Made by a program: the position numbers and the translations under genes. The notes under the pieces were generated by a model, which was not told the origin of the DNA, searched no databases, and worked only from the letters and a program-made list of their open reading frames with translations. From JAFGIN01 sp050301235 (GTDB lineage Bacteria; Fibrobacterota; Chitinivibrionia; Chitinivibrionales; Chitinispirillaceae), in the NCBI GenBank assembly GCA_050301235.1, contig JBNKZD010000106.1, forward strand, positions 37,428 through 101,427: DNA of 64,000 bases. Direction: 5' to 3'. Positions within the stretch are counted from its first letter, which is position 1. Each line of letters begins with the position of its first letter. Positions 28,399 to 36,124 of the stretch are shown one piece after another.

Positions 28399-28590
28399 TT
28401 AGACGCCAGATTTTAGAAAGAAATTTACGATTGTCACTAGTAATCTATCAACACCGTAAACAAACAATGATATTGCCAGACTGGAAACAACAACCAGAAT
28501 TGTCGCACCAGTAACTTCGTCCCTTGTTGGCCAATTAACCTTAGCTAACTCGGAACGTACATCTTTGAGATATTGAACAAATTTTTGCAT
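28399..28590 (-). CDS. secE: Protein translocase subunit SecE
   Basis: 63-residue single-span SecE. It has the conserved cytoplasmic amphipathic helix ELAKVNWPTRDEV and one transmembrane helix (about 28-55). It clamps SecY, encoded at 3.9-5.2 kb. It lies between tRNA-Trp and nusG. Confidence 0.96.
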   Translation of the reverse strand: MQKFVQYLKDVRSELAKVNWPTRDEVTGATILVVVSSLAISLFVYGVDRLLVTIVNFFLKSGV

Positions 28591-28606
28591 AGTTAACCAA
28601 ACATTC

Positions 28607-28679
28607 CAGGCTTGGAGGGACTCGAACCCCCAACCAACGGTTTTGGAGACCGCTACTCTACCAATTGAGCTACAAACCT
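28607..28679 (-). tRNA. trnW: tRNA-Trp (anticodon CCA)
   Basis: 73-nt cloverleaf read on the minus strand. The acceptor pairs AGGTTTG with CAAGCCT; the anticodon loop is in CGGTCTCCAAAACCG, giving CCA; the T arm has GGTTCGAGTCC. No 3' CCA is encoded. It lies between rpmG and secE, a common arrangement. Confidence 0.96.
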
Positions 28680-28716
28680 ATGAATTTATTTAAGACCAAC
28701 CCGATCACATAGAGCG

Positions 28717-28869
28717 TTATTTTGCTTCTTTGTGCATCGTGCGTTTCCGTTCGAATGGACAGAACTTTTTAAACTCCACTCTCCCGGAATGCTTACGTTT
28801 ATTTTTAGTTGTTTCGTAATTTCGCTGTTTACACGATGTACATTCCAGCGTAATTCTTTCTCTAGGCAT
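28717..28869 (-). CDS. rpmG: 50S ribosomal protein L33
   Basis: 50 residues by hand translation: MPRERITLECTSCKQRNYET, then a basic middle, and an end of KKFCPFERKRTMHKEAK. The first CxxC (C10, C13) of the zinc ribbon is present, but the second pair, normally CPxC, reads CPFE, so one ligand is lost. It lies between tuf and tRNA-Trp, a typical position for rpmG. Confidence 0.95.
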   Translation of the reverse strand: MPRERITLECTSCKQRNYETTKNKRKHSGRVEFKKFCPFERKRTMHKEAK

Positions 28870-28901
28870 TTTATTATCGCTTTTCTAAAATTTAATCGGG
28901 A

Positions 28902-30107
28902 TTATTGAATAATTTCTGTGATAACGCCAGAACCTACCGTACGACCACCTTCACGGATAGCAAAACGGAGTTCTTTTTCCATAGCGATTGGAGCGATCAG
29001 TTCAACTTCAATTTCAGCGTGATCACCAGGCATAATCATTTCTACCCCTTCAGCAAGCGTGAGGCTTCCTGTAACGTCGGTAGTACGGAAATAAAACTGA
29101 GGGCGGTAACCACTGAAGAAAGGAGTATGACGTCCACCTTCTTCTTTGGAAAGAACGTATACATTACCTTTGAACTTTTTGTGTGGCTTGATTGAGCCAG
29201 TTTTTGCAAGCACCATTCCGCGTTCAATTTCTGTCTTTTCAACACCACGAAGAAGTGTACCGATATTGTCACCAGCCTGAGCCTGATCGAGCAGTTTACG
29301 GAACATTTCAACACCGGTAACGATTGTTTTACGTGTATCTTTAAGACCAACGATTTCAACTTCTTCACCGACTTTGATAGTACCACGCTCAACACGACCT
29401 GTAGCAACTGTACCACGACCAGTGATTGAGAACACGTCTTCAACAGACATAAGGAATGGTTTATCAACTTCACGCTGTGGAGTTGGAATGTATGAGTCAA
29501 CTGCAGCAAGAAGATCAAGGATCGGCTTTGCTTTTTCCGGATCTTCAGGATTGGTCAGAGCACCGATTGCGCTTCCACGAACGATCGGAATATCATCACC
29601 AGGGAACTCATATTTTGAAAGGAGTTCACGGATTTCAAGTTCTACGAGTTCGAGCAGCTCGGGATCATCAACAACGTCAACCTTATTGAGGAAGACGACG
29701 ATATAGCGAACACCAACCTGACGAGCAAGGAGAATGTGTTCACGTGTCTGAGGCATAGGACCATCAGCAGCACTGACAACAAGAATCGCTCCGTCCATCT
29801 GTGCAGCACCAGTGATCATGTTCTTGACATAGTCAGCATGTCCCGGACAGTCAACGTGCGCATAGTGGCGGTTTTCAGTTGAATATTCAACGTGTGAAGT
29901 AGCAATTGTCAGAATTTTTGTGTCATCGCGACGGCCCTGAGATTCCGACGCTTTAGCGACTTCATCGTAAGCAACATATTTTGCAAGCCCTCTAACAGAG
30001 GAAACCCTGGTCAGAGCTGCAGTTAAAGTTGTCTTACCATGGTCAACGTGTCCGATCGTACCGACGTTAACGTGCGGTTTGGTCCGATCAAATTTTTCCT
30101 TTGACAT
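28902..30107 (-). CDS. tuf: Elongation factor Tu with divergent switch I
   Basis: GTPase that delivers aminoacyl-tRNA, 401 residues. P-loop GHVDHGKT (19-26), DCPGH (86-90) and NKVD (141-144) are intact, as are domains 2 and 3 ending GRTVGSGVITEI. The switch I stretch differs: the usual APEEKARGITIN is replaced by ASESQGRRDDTKILTIA, five residues longer and lacking the Arg-Gly. The catalytic Thr equivalent (T67) and the following HVEY are kept. It is the only tuf in the window. Upstream is a four-tRNA cluster. GAGAGG lies 5 nt before the ATG. Confidence 0.97.
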   Translation of the reverse strand: MSKEKFDRTKPHVNVGTIGHVDHGKTTLTAALTRVSSVRGLAKYVAYDEVAKASESQGRRDDTKILTIATSHVEYSTENRHYAHVDCPGHADYVKNMITGAAQMDGAILVVSAADGPMPQTREHILLARQVGVRYIVVFLNKVDVVDDPELLELVELEIRELLSKYEFPGDDIPIVRGSAIGALTNPEDPEKAKPILDLLAAVDSYIPTPQREVDKPFLMSVEDVFSITGRGTVATGRVERGTIKVGEEVEIVGLKDTRKTIVTGVEMFRKLLDQAQAGDNIGTLLRGVEKTEIERGMVLAKTGSIKPHKKFKGNVYVLSKEEGGRHTPFFSGYRPQFYFRTTDVTGSLTLAEGVEMIMPGDHAEIEVELIAPIAMEKELRFAIREGGRTVGSGVITEIIQ

Positions 30108-30209
30108 GAAAACCTCTCAGTACATGGTTGATATTAATAATTGTTTAGTTTAGAAATTACCGAATTCTTTCTGAATAAATACTACCCGATTTCTCTCCTC
30201 TTGATAATA

Positions 30210-30283
30210 AGCCCACGACGGGACTCGAACCCGTGAACCTCATCCTTACCAAGGATGTGCTCTACCAACTGAGCTACATGGGC
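30210..30283 (-). tRNA. trnT: tRNA-Thr (anticodon GGT)
   Basis: Minus-strand cloverleaf: acceptor GCCCATG pairs with CGTGGGC; the anticodon loop CTTGGTAAG gives GGT; the T arm has GGGTTCGAGTCCC. No encoded CCA. It is the last tRNA before tuf. Confidence 0.96.
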
Positions 30284-30292
30284 ATTAAAAAG

Positions 30293-30364
30293 AGCGGGCA
30301 ATGAGATTCGAACTCACAACAGCCACCTTGGAAGGGTGGAGCTCTACCATTGAGCTATGCCCGC
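30293..30364 (-). tRNA. trnG: tRNA-Gly (anticodon TCC)
   Basis: Minus-strand cloverleaf of 72 nt: acceptor GCGGGCA with TGCCCGC; anticodon stem CCACC/GGTGG around CTTCCAA gives TCC; T arm has GAGTTCGAATCTC. No encoded CCA. Confidence 0.96.
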
Positions 30365-30377
30365 AAGGAATTTATAA

Positions 30378-30460
30378 TGGGCAGGGGTGGTTTCGAACCA
30401 CCGTAGACCGAAGTCAATGGATTTACAGTCCATCCCCTTTAGCCACTCGGGCACCTACCC
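30378..30460 (-). tRNA. trnY: tRNA-Tyr (anticodon GTA)
   Basis: Class II tRNA of 83 nt with a long variable arm. Acceptor GGGTAGG pairs with CCTGCCC; anticodon loop in GGACTGTAAATCC gives GTA; T arm has GGTTCGAAACC. No encoded CCA. Confidence 0.96.
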
Positions 30461-30473
30461 AATCATATTATGG

Positions 30474-30546
30474 AGCCGATGGAGGGACTCAAACCCCCGA
30501 CCGTTCGATTACAAATCGAATGCTCTATCAACTGAGCTACATCGGC
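30474..30546 (-). tRNA. trnT: tRNA-Thr (anticodon TGT)
   Basis: Minus-strand cloverleaf of 73 nt. Acceptor GCCGATG pairs with CATCGGC; anticodon loop TTTGTAA gives TGT. The three bases after the discriminator read CCA (30473-30471), so this is the only tRNA here with an encoded 3' end. First tRNA of the tuf operon. Confidence 0.96.
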
Positions 30547-30575
30547 CTAAATGCCTTGAAGAAAAAAGTCTTTCA

Positions 30576-30605
30576 AATATACTTACTGAAAAATTAAAAA
30601 GTCAA
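30576..30605 (-). promoter_or_regulatory. Sigma-70-type promoter of the tRNA-tuf operon
   Basis: On the minus strand TTGACT (30605-30600) is followed after 18 bp by TATATT (30581-30576), matching -35/-10 at 5/6 and 5/6. Transcription would begin about 20 nt before tRNA-Thr(TGT). The position, between clpP and the tRNA cluster, fits a strong stable-RNA promoter. Confidence 0.65.
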
Positions 30606-30651
30606 ACTATTTAATCAAATATTTTTAATTTTTCTCGAGTAGTACGACCTG

Positions 30652-31245
30652 TTACACACTCTTTTTTGATACTTTATCCACAATTCCGTATTTTTTCGCC
30701 TCATCGGCAGACATAAAATAGTCTCTATCGGTGTCCTCAACTATCTTCTGCACCGACTGCCCCGTATGAAACGCCAGAATCTCGTTTAAATTATCTCTGA
30801 CCCGAAGCATCTCCTCGGCCTGAATCTGTATATCCGATGCAGGACCAAACATATTTCCGGAAATCAGCGGCTGATGAATCAAAACACGCGCATGCTCCCA
30901 GGCAAGTCGCTTCCCCTTCGCTCCAGCACACAGAAGAACTGATGCCATACTTGCAGCCTGTCCCATACATACTGTCACGATATCAGACTTGGCATATTTC
31001 ATCGCATCATAGATTGCCAGCCCTGAAGTAATCACGCCACCGGGACTATTAATATATAGAGTAATATCATCATTACTCTGACCATCAAAATAGAGGATCT
31101 TTTTAACGATCGTCTCAGCAGTGTCATCATTGATTTCACCCCAGAGGAATATCTCTCGTCTCTTGAGTAACTGCTCCTCCATCTCTGAACCAATCATCAT
31201 CTTCTTCATATTCTTCGAAAAATCTTCATTCTGTCCTTTACCCAC
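30652..31245 (-). CDS. clpP: ATP-dependent Clp protease proteolytic subunit (GTG start)
   Basis: Serine peptidase of the ClpXP/ClpAP complex, 197 residues. Catalytic triad visible: S99 in MGQAASMAS, H124 in VLIHQPL and Asp in DTDRD (about 173). The handle and DYFMSADEAKKYGIVD end are canonical. The start is GTG at 31245, with GGGAGG 5 nt upstream. It follows cysS on the same strand (82-bp gap). No clpX or tig accompanies it. Confidence 0.96.
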   Translation of the reverse strand: MGKGQNEDFSKNMKKMMIGSEMEEQLLKRREIFLWGEINDDTAETIVKKILYFDGQSNDDITLYINSPGGVITSGLAIYDAMKYAKSDIVTVCMGQAASMASVLLCAGAKGKRLAWEHARVLIHQPLISGNMFGPASDIQIQAEEMLRVRDNLNEILAFHTGQSVQKIVEDTDRDYFMSADEAKKYGIVDKVSKKSV

Positions 31246-31327
31246 AGGAGCCTCCCATTCAAATAGTTTACCCGAATAGAGCTATAAATCTGAACTCTGT
31301 GAAAACATCCCAAAGTCCAGCTATCAA

Positions 31328-32788
31328 TTAATTGATCGTTATCTCTGTTGTGCCATCCGGTAAGTCTTTCACTGCGTATCCCGCACCTACCAGTTCATTT
31401 CTGATTTTATCTGCACCAGCGTAATCCTTATCAGCTCTGGCAGAGCGACGCATGCGGATTTTTTCAAATAGTGCATTATACTCATTGTCAGTAAGCTCCC
31501 CGGGGGAACAAACCACAATCTTCTTCTCATCACTGGAACTGTAACAAAAAGTTTCTTCTGCTGATGATGCAAGGTCAAGACCAAGAACCGCATCCGCCCG
31601 TACAGCAGCCGCACGCTTCAAAGAATCAGAGATAGAACTGTTTTTCAGCACATCCCAGATTGAAGCCACAACCCTGGGCATGTTCAGATCATCGCAAACT
31701 GCATCATAGAATGATGTTAAAACTTTTTCAACAGCATCTTCAGAATAATCTACCTTACCAGTATCTGCTGGCACTGCTTTCTTTAAATTTGCCAGAGCAT
31801 GTTCAGCAGCGGTCAAACTTTCCCACGAAAACGAGAGTGGATTACGATAGTGCGCTGTATAGCAAAACATTCTGTATGAAAGCGGTGAAAAGCCCTTCTG
31901 TTTGAGCACTTCAAGTGTAACAAAATTTTCACCCGATTTTGCCATCTTGCCCTTATCAACGACAAGGAACTCTCCATGTAGCCAGTAATTGACAAATTTT
32001 TTCCCGCTTGCCGCTTCAGACTGCGCAATTTCGTTGGTATGATGCACCCGGATATGATCCGCTCCACCACAATGAATATCTAACGGAAGCGGTAAATACC
32101 GGGCAGACATTGCACTACACTCAATATGCCACCCTGGAAATCCGATTCCCCAGGGACTCTCCCATTCCATCTGACGTTTCTTATCTGATGGTGAAAACTT
32201 CCACAATGCGAAATCAGTCACCGATCTTTTTTCGCCCATATCGACACGTTCACCTGCACGAAGCGCTTCAGGATCAAGTCCAGCGAAATCGCAGTAAGAA
32301 GGGAATTTTGTTGTATCGAAATAGATACCATCAGAAGTTCTATAAGTAAAACCTTTAGTTTCAAGCTCCTGAATCATCCCGATCATTTCTTTTATATGCT
32401 CGGTTGCTTTGGGCCACACTGTCGGTTCGATTATATTGAGTGCTTTGATATCTTCTTTGAAACGAGCCGTATATAAAGCAGCAATATCCCAGACCGTTTT
32501 TCCCTCACGAAGAGCACCCTTTTCCATCTTGTCGTCACCGGAATCTTCATCTGAAGTCAGATGACCTACATCGGTGATATTGACAACATGCTTGACTTTG
32601 TACCCAAGTGCCAGAAGTGTTCTCTTCAATACATCTTCAAAAATATAGGTTCGCAGGTTGCCGATATGAGCATAGTTGTAAACGGTCGGTCCGCAGCAGT
32701 ACATGCCCACTTCATCCCGAACCGGCCGGAACAGCTCTTTTACCCGACCAGCAGTATTGTAAACAAAAAAATCGCGTTTCATAGACAT
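31328..32788 (-). CDS. cysS: Cysteine--tRNA ligase
   Basis: Class I aminoacyl-tRNA synthetase of 486 residues. Zinc-site cysteine in MYCCGPTVYNYAHIGNLRT, which also holds the HIGH-type HIGN. The second zinc region is GWHIECSAM, and the KMSKS loop reads KMAKSGEN. The start overlaps the purM stop as TAATG; a second ATG two codons later is possible because no strong Shine-Dalgarno marks either. Confidence 0.96.
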   Translation of the reverse strand: MSMKRDFFVYNTAGRVKELFRPVRDEVGMYCCGPTVYNYAHIGNLRTYIFEDVLKRTLLALGYKVKHVVNITDVGHLTSDEDSGDDKMEKGALREGKTVWDIAALYTARFKEDIKALNIIEPTVWPKATEHIKEMIGMIQELETKGFTYRTSDGIYFDTTKFPSYCDFAGLDPEALRAGERVDMGEKRSVTDFALWKFSPSDKKRQMEWESPWGIGFPGWHIECSAMSARYLPLPLDIHCGGADHIRVHHTNEIAQSEAASGKKFVNYWLHGEFLVVDKGKMAKSGENFVTLEVLKQKGFSPLSYRMFCYTAHYRNPLSFSWESLTAAEHALANLKKAVPADTGKVDYSEDAVEKVLTSFYDAVCDDLNMPRVVASIWDVLKNSSISDSLKRAAAVRADAVLGLDLASSAEETFCYSSSDEKKIVVCSPGELTDNEYNALFEKIRMRRSARADKDYAGADKIRNELVGAGYAVKDLPDGTTEITIN

Positions 32789-33825
32789 TACAGTAAAACT
32801 ACTTTACCAGTTCCTTTAATAATATCACCAATAACAACTGGATCAAAACCCGAAAGCTCTGGTGCCTTCATGACTTTTTCACAATCTGCCTGAGAAACCG
32901 CAAGTACCATCCCGATTCCCATGTTGAATGTATGATACATCTCATCACGCTCAACATTACCCTGCTTCTGCATCCAGTGGTAAATCGGATCGGGATCCCA
33001 GGATGTAATATTCACACGTGCATCACAGTTTTCCGGCAGAATCCGGTCAACATTGTCCTGAAAACCACCACCGGTAACATGTGCACAACCTTTAATTGTT
33101 TTATTCTTTAATAATGGAAGAATCGGAAGGTAAGAACGGTGTGGTTTTAACAACACATCTGCGAATGTTAAACCATCAGTTCCAAATGCATCCGTATAAT
33201 TTTTTCCGGCAACTTCAGTGACAATTTTTCTTGCAAGACTATACCCGTTTGTATGAAGTCCGCTGGAGCGGAGCCCGATAAGACAATCTCCCGGAACGAT
33301 AGTACTTCCGTCAACAACCTCATTTTTATCGACAACACCGATTATTGTCCCGACAAGATCATAATCGTCTTTTTTGTAAACACCAGGCATCTCAGCAGTT
33401 TCACCACCGATAAGTACACAGCCATTTGCCCTACATGCACTCGTCAAACCCTTAAGCAGCGAAAAAGCCATCTCGGGAATCAGCTTGTTGATACCTATAT
33501 AGTCGAGGAAAAACAGTGGGCGAGCCCCAAGTACCAGGATATCGTTTACACAATGATTAACAATGTCAATCCCAACCGAATCATGCCGCCCGGTCTGAAT
33601 AGCGATCATCACCTTGGTTCCAACACTGTCGGTCGATGATACCAATACGGGCTGCGCACCTTCACCAAAGAGCGGTGCAATATCAAACATGCCACCAAAC
33701 TGCCCGAATTTACCCAGAACATTATCGTTATATGTGGATGAGACCAGTTCCCCGATTTTAGTTTTAGTACTGTTCCAGACGGATACATCAACTCCAGCAT
33801 CAGCATAGCGAAGGGATTCTGCCAT
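32788..33825 (-). CDS. purM: Phosphoribosylformylglycinamidine cyclo-ligase (AIR synthetase)
   Basis: Purine biosynthesis step 5: ATP-dependent closure of FGAM to AIR. 345 residues with the PurM-fold motifs STDSVGTKVMIA, IGGETAEMPG and AHVTGGGFQDN. It overlaps cysS by one base, suggesting an operon purM-cysS-clpP. The next purine gene, purL, lies 9 kb away. AGGG is 5 nt before the ATG. Confidence 0.97.
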   Translation of the reverse strand: MAESLRYADAGVDVSVWNSTKTKIGELVSSTYNDNVLGKFGQFGGMFDIAPLFGEGAQPVLVSSTDSVGTKVMIAIQTGRHDSVGIDIVNHCVNDILVLGARPLFFLDYIGINKLIPEMAFSLLKGLTSACRANGCVLIGGETAEMPGVYKKDDYDLVGTIIGVVDKNEVVDGSTIVPGDCLIGLRSSGLHTNGYSLARKIVTEVAGKNYTDAFGTDGLTFADVLLKPHRSYLPILPLLKNKTIKGCAHVTGGGFQDNVDRILPENCDARVNITSWDPDPIYHWMQKQGNVERDEMYHTFNMGIGMVLAVSQADCEKVMKAPELSGFDPVVIGDIIKGTGKVVLL

Positions 33826-34124
33826 AAAAACCCTATTCCATAAGTAGTTAAAAAGAGATAATCCACCAATCGGTGTGTCGACGGGATACGTAAGGGTAGA
33901 ATATAGGTTCAGGAAGGATAGTAAGTCAAAAGTTTCGGCTGTCGGGGGTATCTAAGGTTCTTCTGATTTTTAATTTTTAGTCGAATTTTTATTTGGGCGT
34001 TCCCCTAGCGGGTCGTTCCTCCTCTGGTCTAAACTTCTCAGGTCACTGAGCGGCGTCGAAGTGCGGTATTTTCTGCCCTGCGGTGGAGGAGAGATTATCG
34101 CTATATTCTTTTTATTTCGCATCT

Positions 34125-34315
34125 GGGGGAGGGGCTTGCGTTGTTGCAACGCACCCTCCCCCGCAAAAAGCCAAATGCCATTGATCGCATTTTTTCGTAT
34201 TTTCGCATCAATGTCATTCGTCTTTTTGACTCCCCTCCCGATGCGGAAGGTTTTCCACTATGCGATTCCTCCTTACGTCCGGATCGCGTGGTAAAACCTC
34301 CCGCAACGCCCTCTT
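34125..34315. repeat. GC-rich nested inverted repeats
   Basis: GCGTTG (34138-34143) and CAACGC (34147-34152) form a tight stem inside GGGGGAGGG/CCCTCCCCC arms. CATTGAT (34179-34185) pairs with ATCAATG (34207-34213). AGGTTTTCCAC (34248-34258) pairs with GTGGTAAAACCT (34288-34299) with one bulge. The right end CGCAACGCCCTC echoes the left stem. It may be one composite non-autonomous element. Confidence 0.5.
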
Positions 34316-34493
34316 TTATGGATTATATTTTTTCAGGGTGTTACTGCAAAATTTATATAATAGTCATTACAAGTGCAGTCCATTTCGATCCCACACAGTA
34401 GCAGAATTGATACACCGATTTTCCTGAAGAAAGAGGGGCGGTAAGAAAAACCTGCTTCGCGGTTGTACATTTACATTGTTACTTTTTTCTCAG

Positions 34494-34580
34494 AAGCTCT
34501 GAAAGAGCTTGCTACAACAGCCCGGGCTGAAGGCCCGGTTGGTTGTAATTCGTCATGAATTTCGAGCTCTGAAGGAGCGA
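34494..34580. repeat. REP-like palindromic cluster
   Basis: Three stems occur in a row: AAGCTCT-gaa-AGAGCTT (34494-34510); TACAAC plus CCGGGC (34513-34527) with GCCCGG plus GTTGTA (34533-34547), loop TGAAG; and GCTC-tgaag-GAGC (34566-34578). The shared TGAAG loop and repeated GCTCTGAA suggest a related repeat family. Such units are typically dispersed in a genome, which cannot be tested here. Confidence 0.6.
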
Positions 34581-34707
34581 CATAAAAGATCGATTGATTA
34601 CCAAAGTGTAAATATTTAAAAAAATAACGAATATCAAATAACGAACCCTGAATATCGAAGTGCAAGAAAATACAATGTGACTACTACTTGTAAAGCATGA
34701 GTTGATA

Positions 34708-35892
34708 CTACTCATAACTGCCGGCCCACAATCGTTCTATGAAAATATTCCAGGGCAGAATTTCTATTCCATCCACAAACCGGGGCACCTCTTCCATTGA
34801 CACAATAATATATTTTCTTAACACACATTCCTCTTTAAGTGCACGTATCCCTTTCAAATCGTGGCCGACTACATTTACTTTCGCCTTTACTTCAACTGCA
34901 GTTGCATCACCAATAATAAAATCAACTTCAAACTGCGTAATACTGCGCCAGTATGACAATTGAATATTCCGTGCCCTGTAATCAAGGTAACTCTTTATTT
35001 CATGAAAAATGAATGTCTCAAACGCTTCACCACATTCGGTAGAACCCAACTGGACTCTTTGCCTCTTTTGCAAATACCCTGCTATTCCGATATCGAAGAA
35101 ATAGAACTTAGAAGAACTGAACGCTTTGCGCTTTATAGATTTTTTCCATGCCGGAAGCTCATATCCCATAAAGGTATCTTTTAATATCTCAAAGTACTCA
35201 ACAACCGTTGTTCTACTGATTTGAGCATCTGATGTAATTTTTGTGTAGTTAACAATATTGCCATGCCCCAGAGCAGCAACAGTCAAAAACCTGGTGAACG
35301 CGGGAATGTTCCGTACAATTGCTTCTGCAGCAATCTCTTTCTGTAAATAAATACCCGTATATGCTTCAAGATCTTCATAAGGGCTTTCTGAAAGGTAGAT
35401 TGAAGGAAGCAGCCCTATGTCAAGTGCTTTTATCAGATTAAAATATACACCCAGCTCTTTATAGGTAAAAGGATGCAGCGACCGCATCCTTGCCCTTCCT
35501 CCCAGAAGATTCATCCCACCTCTACGAAATTTCCGGGCAGATGAACCAGTCAGAAGAAAATTAATACGACACTCCTCAATCATCAATTGTACCTCATCGA
35601 GTAACTGAGGAGCCTTTTGAATCTCATCAATAACAATAATCTTATCTTCAGGTTGTAATTCTTCCCTGATTCGTGCTGGTGAAAGACTGAGTTTTATAAA
35701 CGTGCTGCTGTTGAGAAGGTTGTAGACTTTGCACCCTTGAAGCTGATTTCGTATCAGCCATGATTTGCCGGTCTGCCTGGGTCCAAACAGAAAACAGGAG
35801 TGATTCTGAAGATCAGCCATCAAATTAATATGCCTGAAAATAGTAATATCCTGCATACTACTATTAAAATATTTGCCTACCACTGTAGTCAA
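34708..35892 (-). CDS. AAA_14/DUF4143-family ATPase
   Basis: 394 residues from a TTG at 35892; the true start is probably nearer the ATG at 35856 because no Shine-Dalgarno is seen. Walker A GPRQTGKS (37-44), Walker B IIVIDEIQ (85-92) and sensor LLTGSSARK belong to the AAA_14 domain. The C-terminal DUF4143 part has FEVDFIIGD and AVEVKAK, a PD-(D/E)XK-like arrangement. Family roles are poorly defined; many members are stand-alone accessory genes often linked with defence or toxin-antitoxin-like functions. It is flanked by repeats and an upstream palindrome, consistent with a mobile accessory gene. Confidence 0.85.
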   Translation of the reverse strand: MTTVVGKYFNSSMQDITIFRHINLMADLQNHSCFLFGPRQTGKSWLIRNQLQGCKVYNLLNSSTFIKLSLSPARIREELQPEDKIIVIDEIQKAPQLLDEVQLMIEECRINFLLTGSSARKFRRGGMNLLGGRARMRSLHPFTYKELGVYFNLIKALDIGLLPSIYLSESPYEDLEAYTGIYLQKEIAAEAIVRNIPAFTRFLTVAALGHGNIVNYTKITSDAQISRTTVVEYFEILKDTFMGYELPAWKKSIKRKAFSSSKFYFFDIGIAGYLQKRQRVQLGSTECGEAFETFIFHEIKSYLDYRARNIQLSYWRSITQFEVDFIIGDATAVEVKAKVNVVGHDLKGIRALKEECVLRKYIIVSMEEVPRFVDGIEILPWNIFIERLWAGSYE

Positions 35893-35938
35893 ATTTCATT
35901 AAATTTGAATATGTCTTGTGCATATTTAATGAAATTTG
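35890..35938. promoter_or_regulatory. 15-bp perfect inverted repeat at the ATPase gene 5' end
   Basis: CAAATTTCATTAAAT (35890-35904) and ATTTAATGAAATTTG (35924-35938) are exact complements, with a 19-bp spacer that itself contains AATATG/CATATT. It overlaps the most upstream start codon of the ATPase gene, where an operator would be placed. It could also be a boundary of a mobile element. Confidence 0.55.
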
Positions 35939-36000
35939 CACACTAACGTTTACAACTACAATGCAAACACTCTTCCAATATCCAAAAATATCACCCTTGA

Positions 36001-36112
36001 GAGGTAATTGCAAAACCCCACGTTCGTCTCGACTCCGCTCGACAAACGGCCTCGAAATCGCACCCTGAGCGGAGTCGAAAGGGTGCTTGGTGACGAGTTT
36101 TGCAATTACCTC
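36001..36112. mobile_element. MITE-like element, 112 bp, 16-bp terminal inverted repeats
   Basis: GAGGTAATTGCAAAAC (36001-36016) and its exact complement (36097-36112) bound the element. Inside, TCGACTCCGCTC (36029-36040) pairs with GAGCGGAGTCGA (36067-36078). TTGA occurs directly at both outer edges (35997-36000 and 36113-36116), a possible 4-bp target duplication. It has no coding capacity. It lies between the ATPase gene and a truncated surface-protein gene. Confidence 0.65.
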
Positions 36113-36124
36113 TTGAAACTACTA

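Larger units (their letters stand above)
33826..34707. other. Gene-free 880-bp stretch rich in inverted repeats
   Basis: No credible coding sequence was found on either strand; the short open frames cross hairpins and have no recognisable product. It holds several dyads described separately, plus CTCAG/CTGAG around 34040-34055 next to CTGAGCGGCGTCGAAG. That last motif resembles half of the element at 36001-36112. The stretch looks like accumulated REP/MITE-type debris between purM and the ATPase gene. Confidence 0.6.

Noticed and set aside
29890..29975. Possibility that the odd EF-Tu switch I is a sequencing error or double frameshift
   Set aside because: The frame is continuous, the catalytic Thr and HVEY motif resume at the right place, and the inserted length is a whole number of codons.
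30301..30597. Plus-strand open frames across the tRNA cluster
   Set aside because: They are antisense translations of four clear tRNA genes and are often mis-annotated as proteins in databases.
34061..34715. Several 60-90-residue open frames in the repeat-rich gap, on both strands
   Set aside because: They run through hairpin repeats, lack Shine-Dalgarno sequences and show repeat-derived composition.
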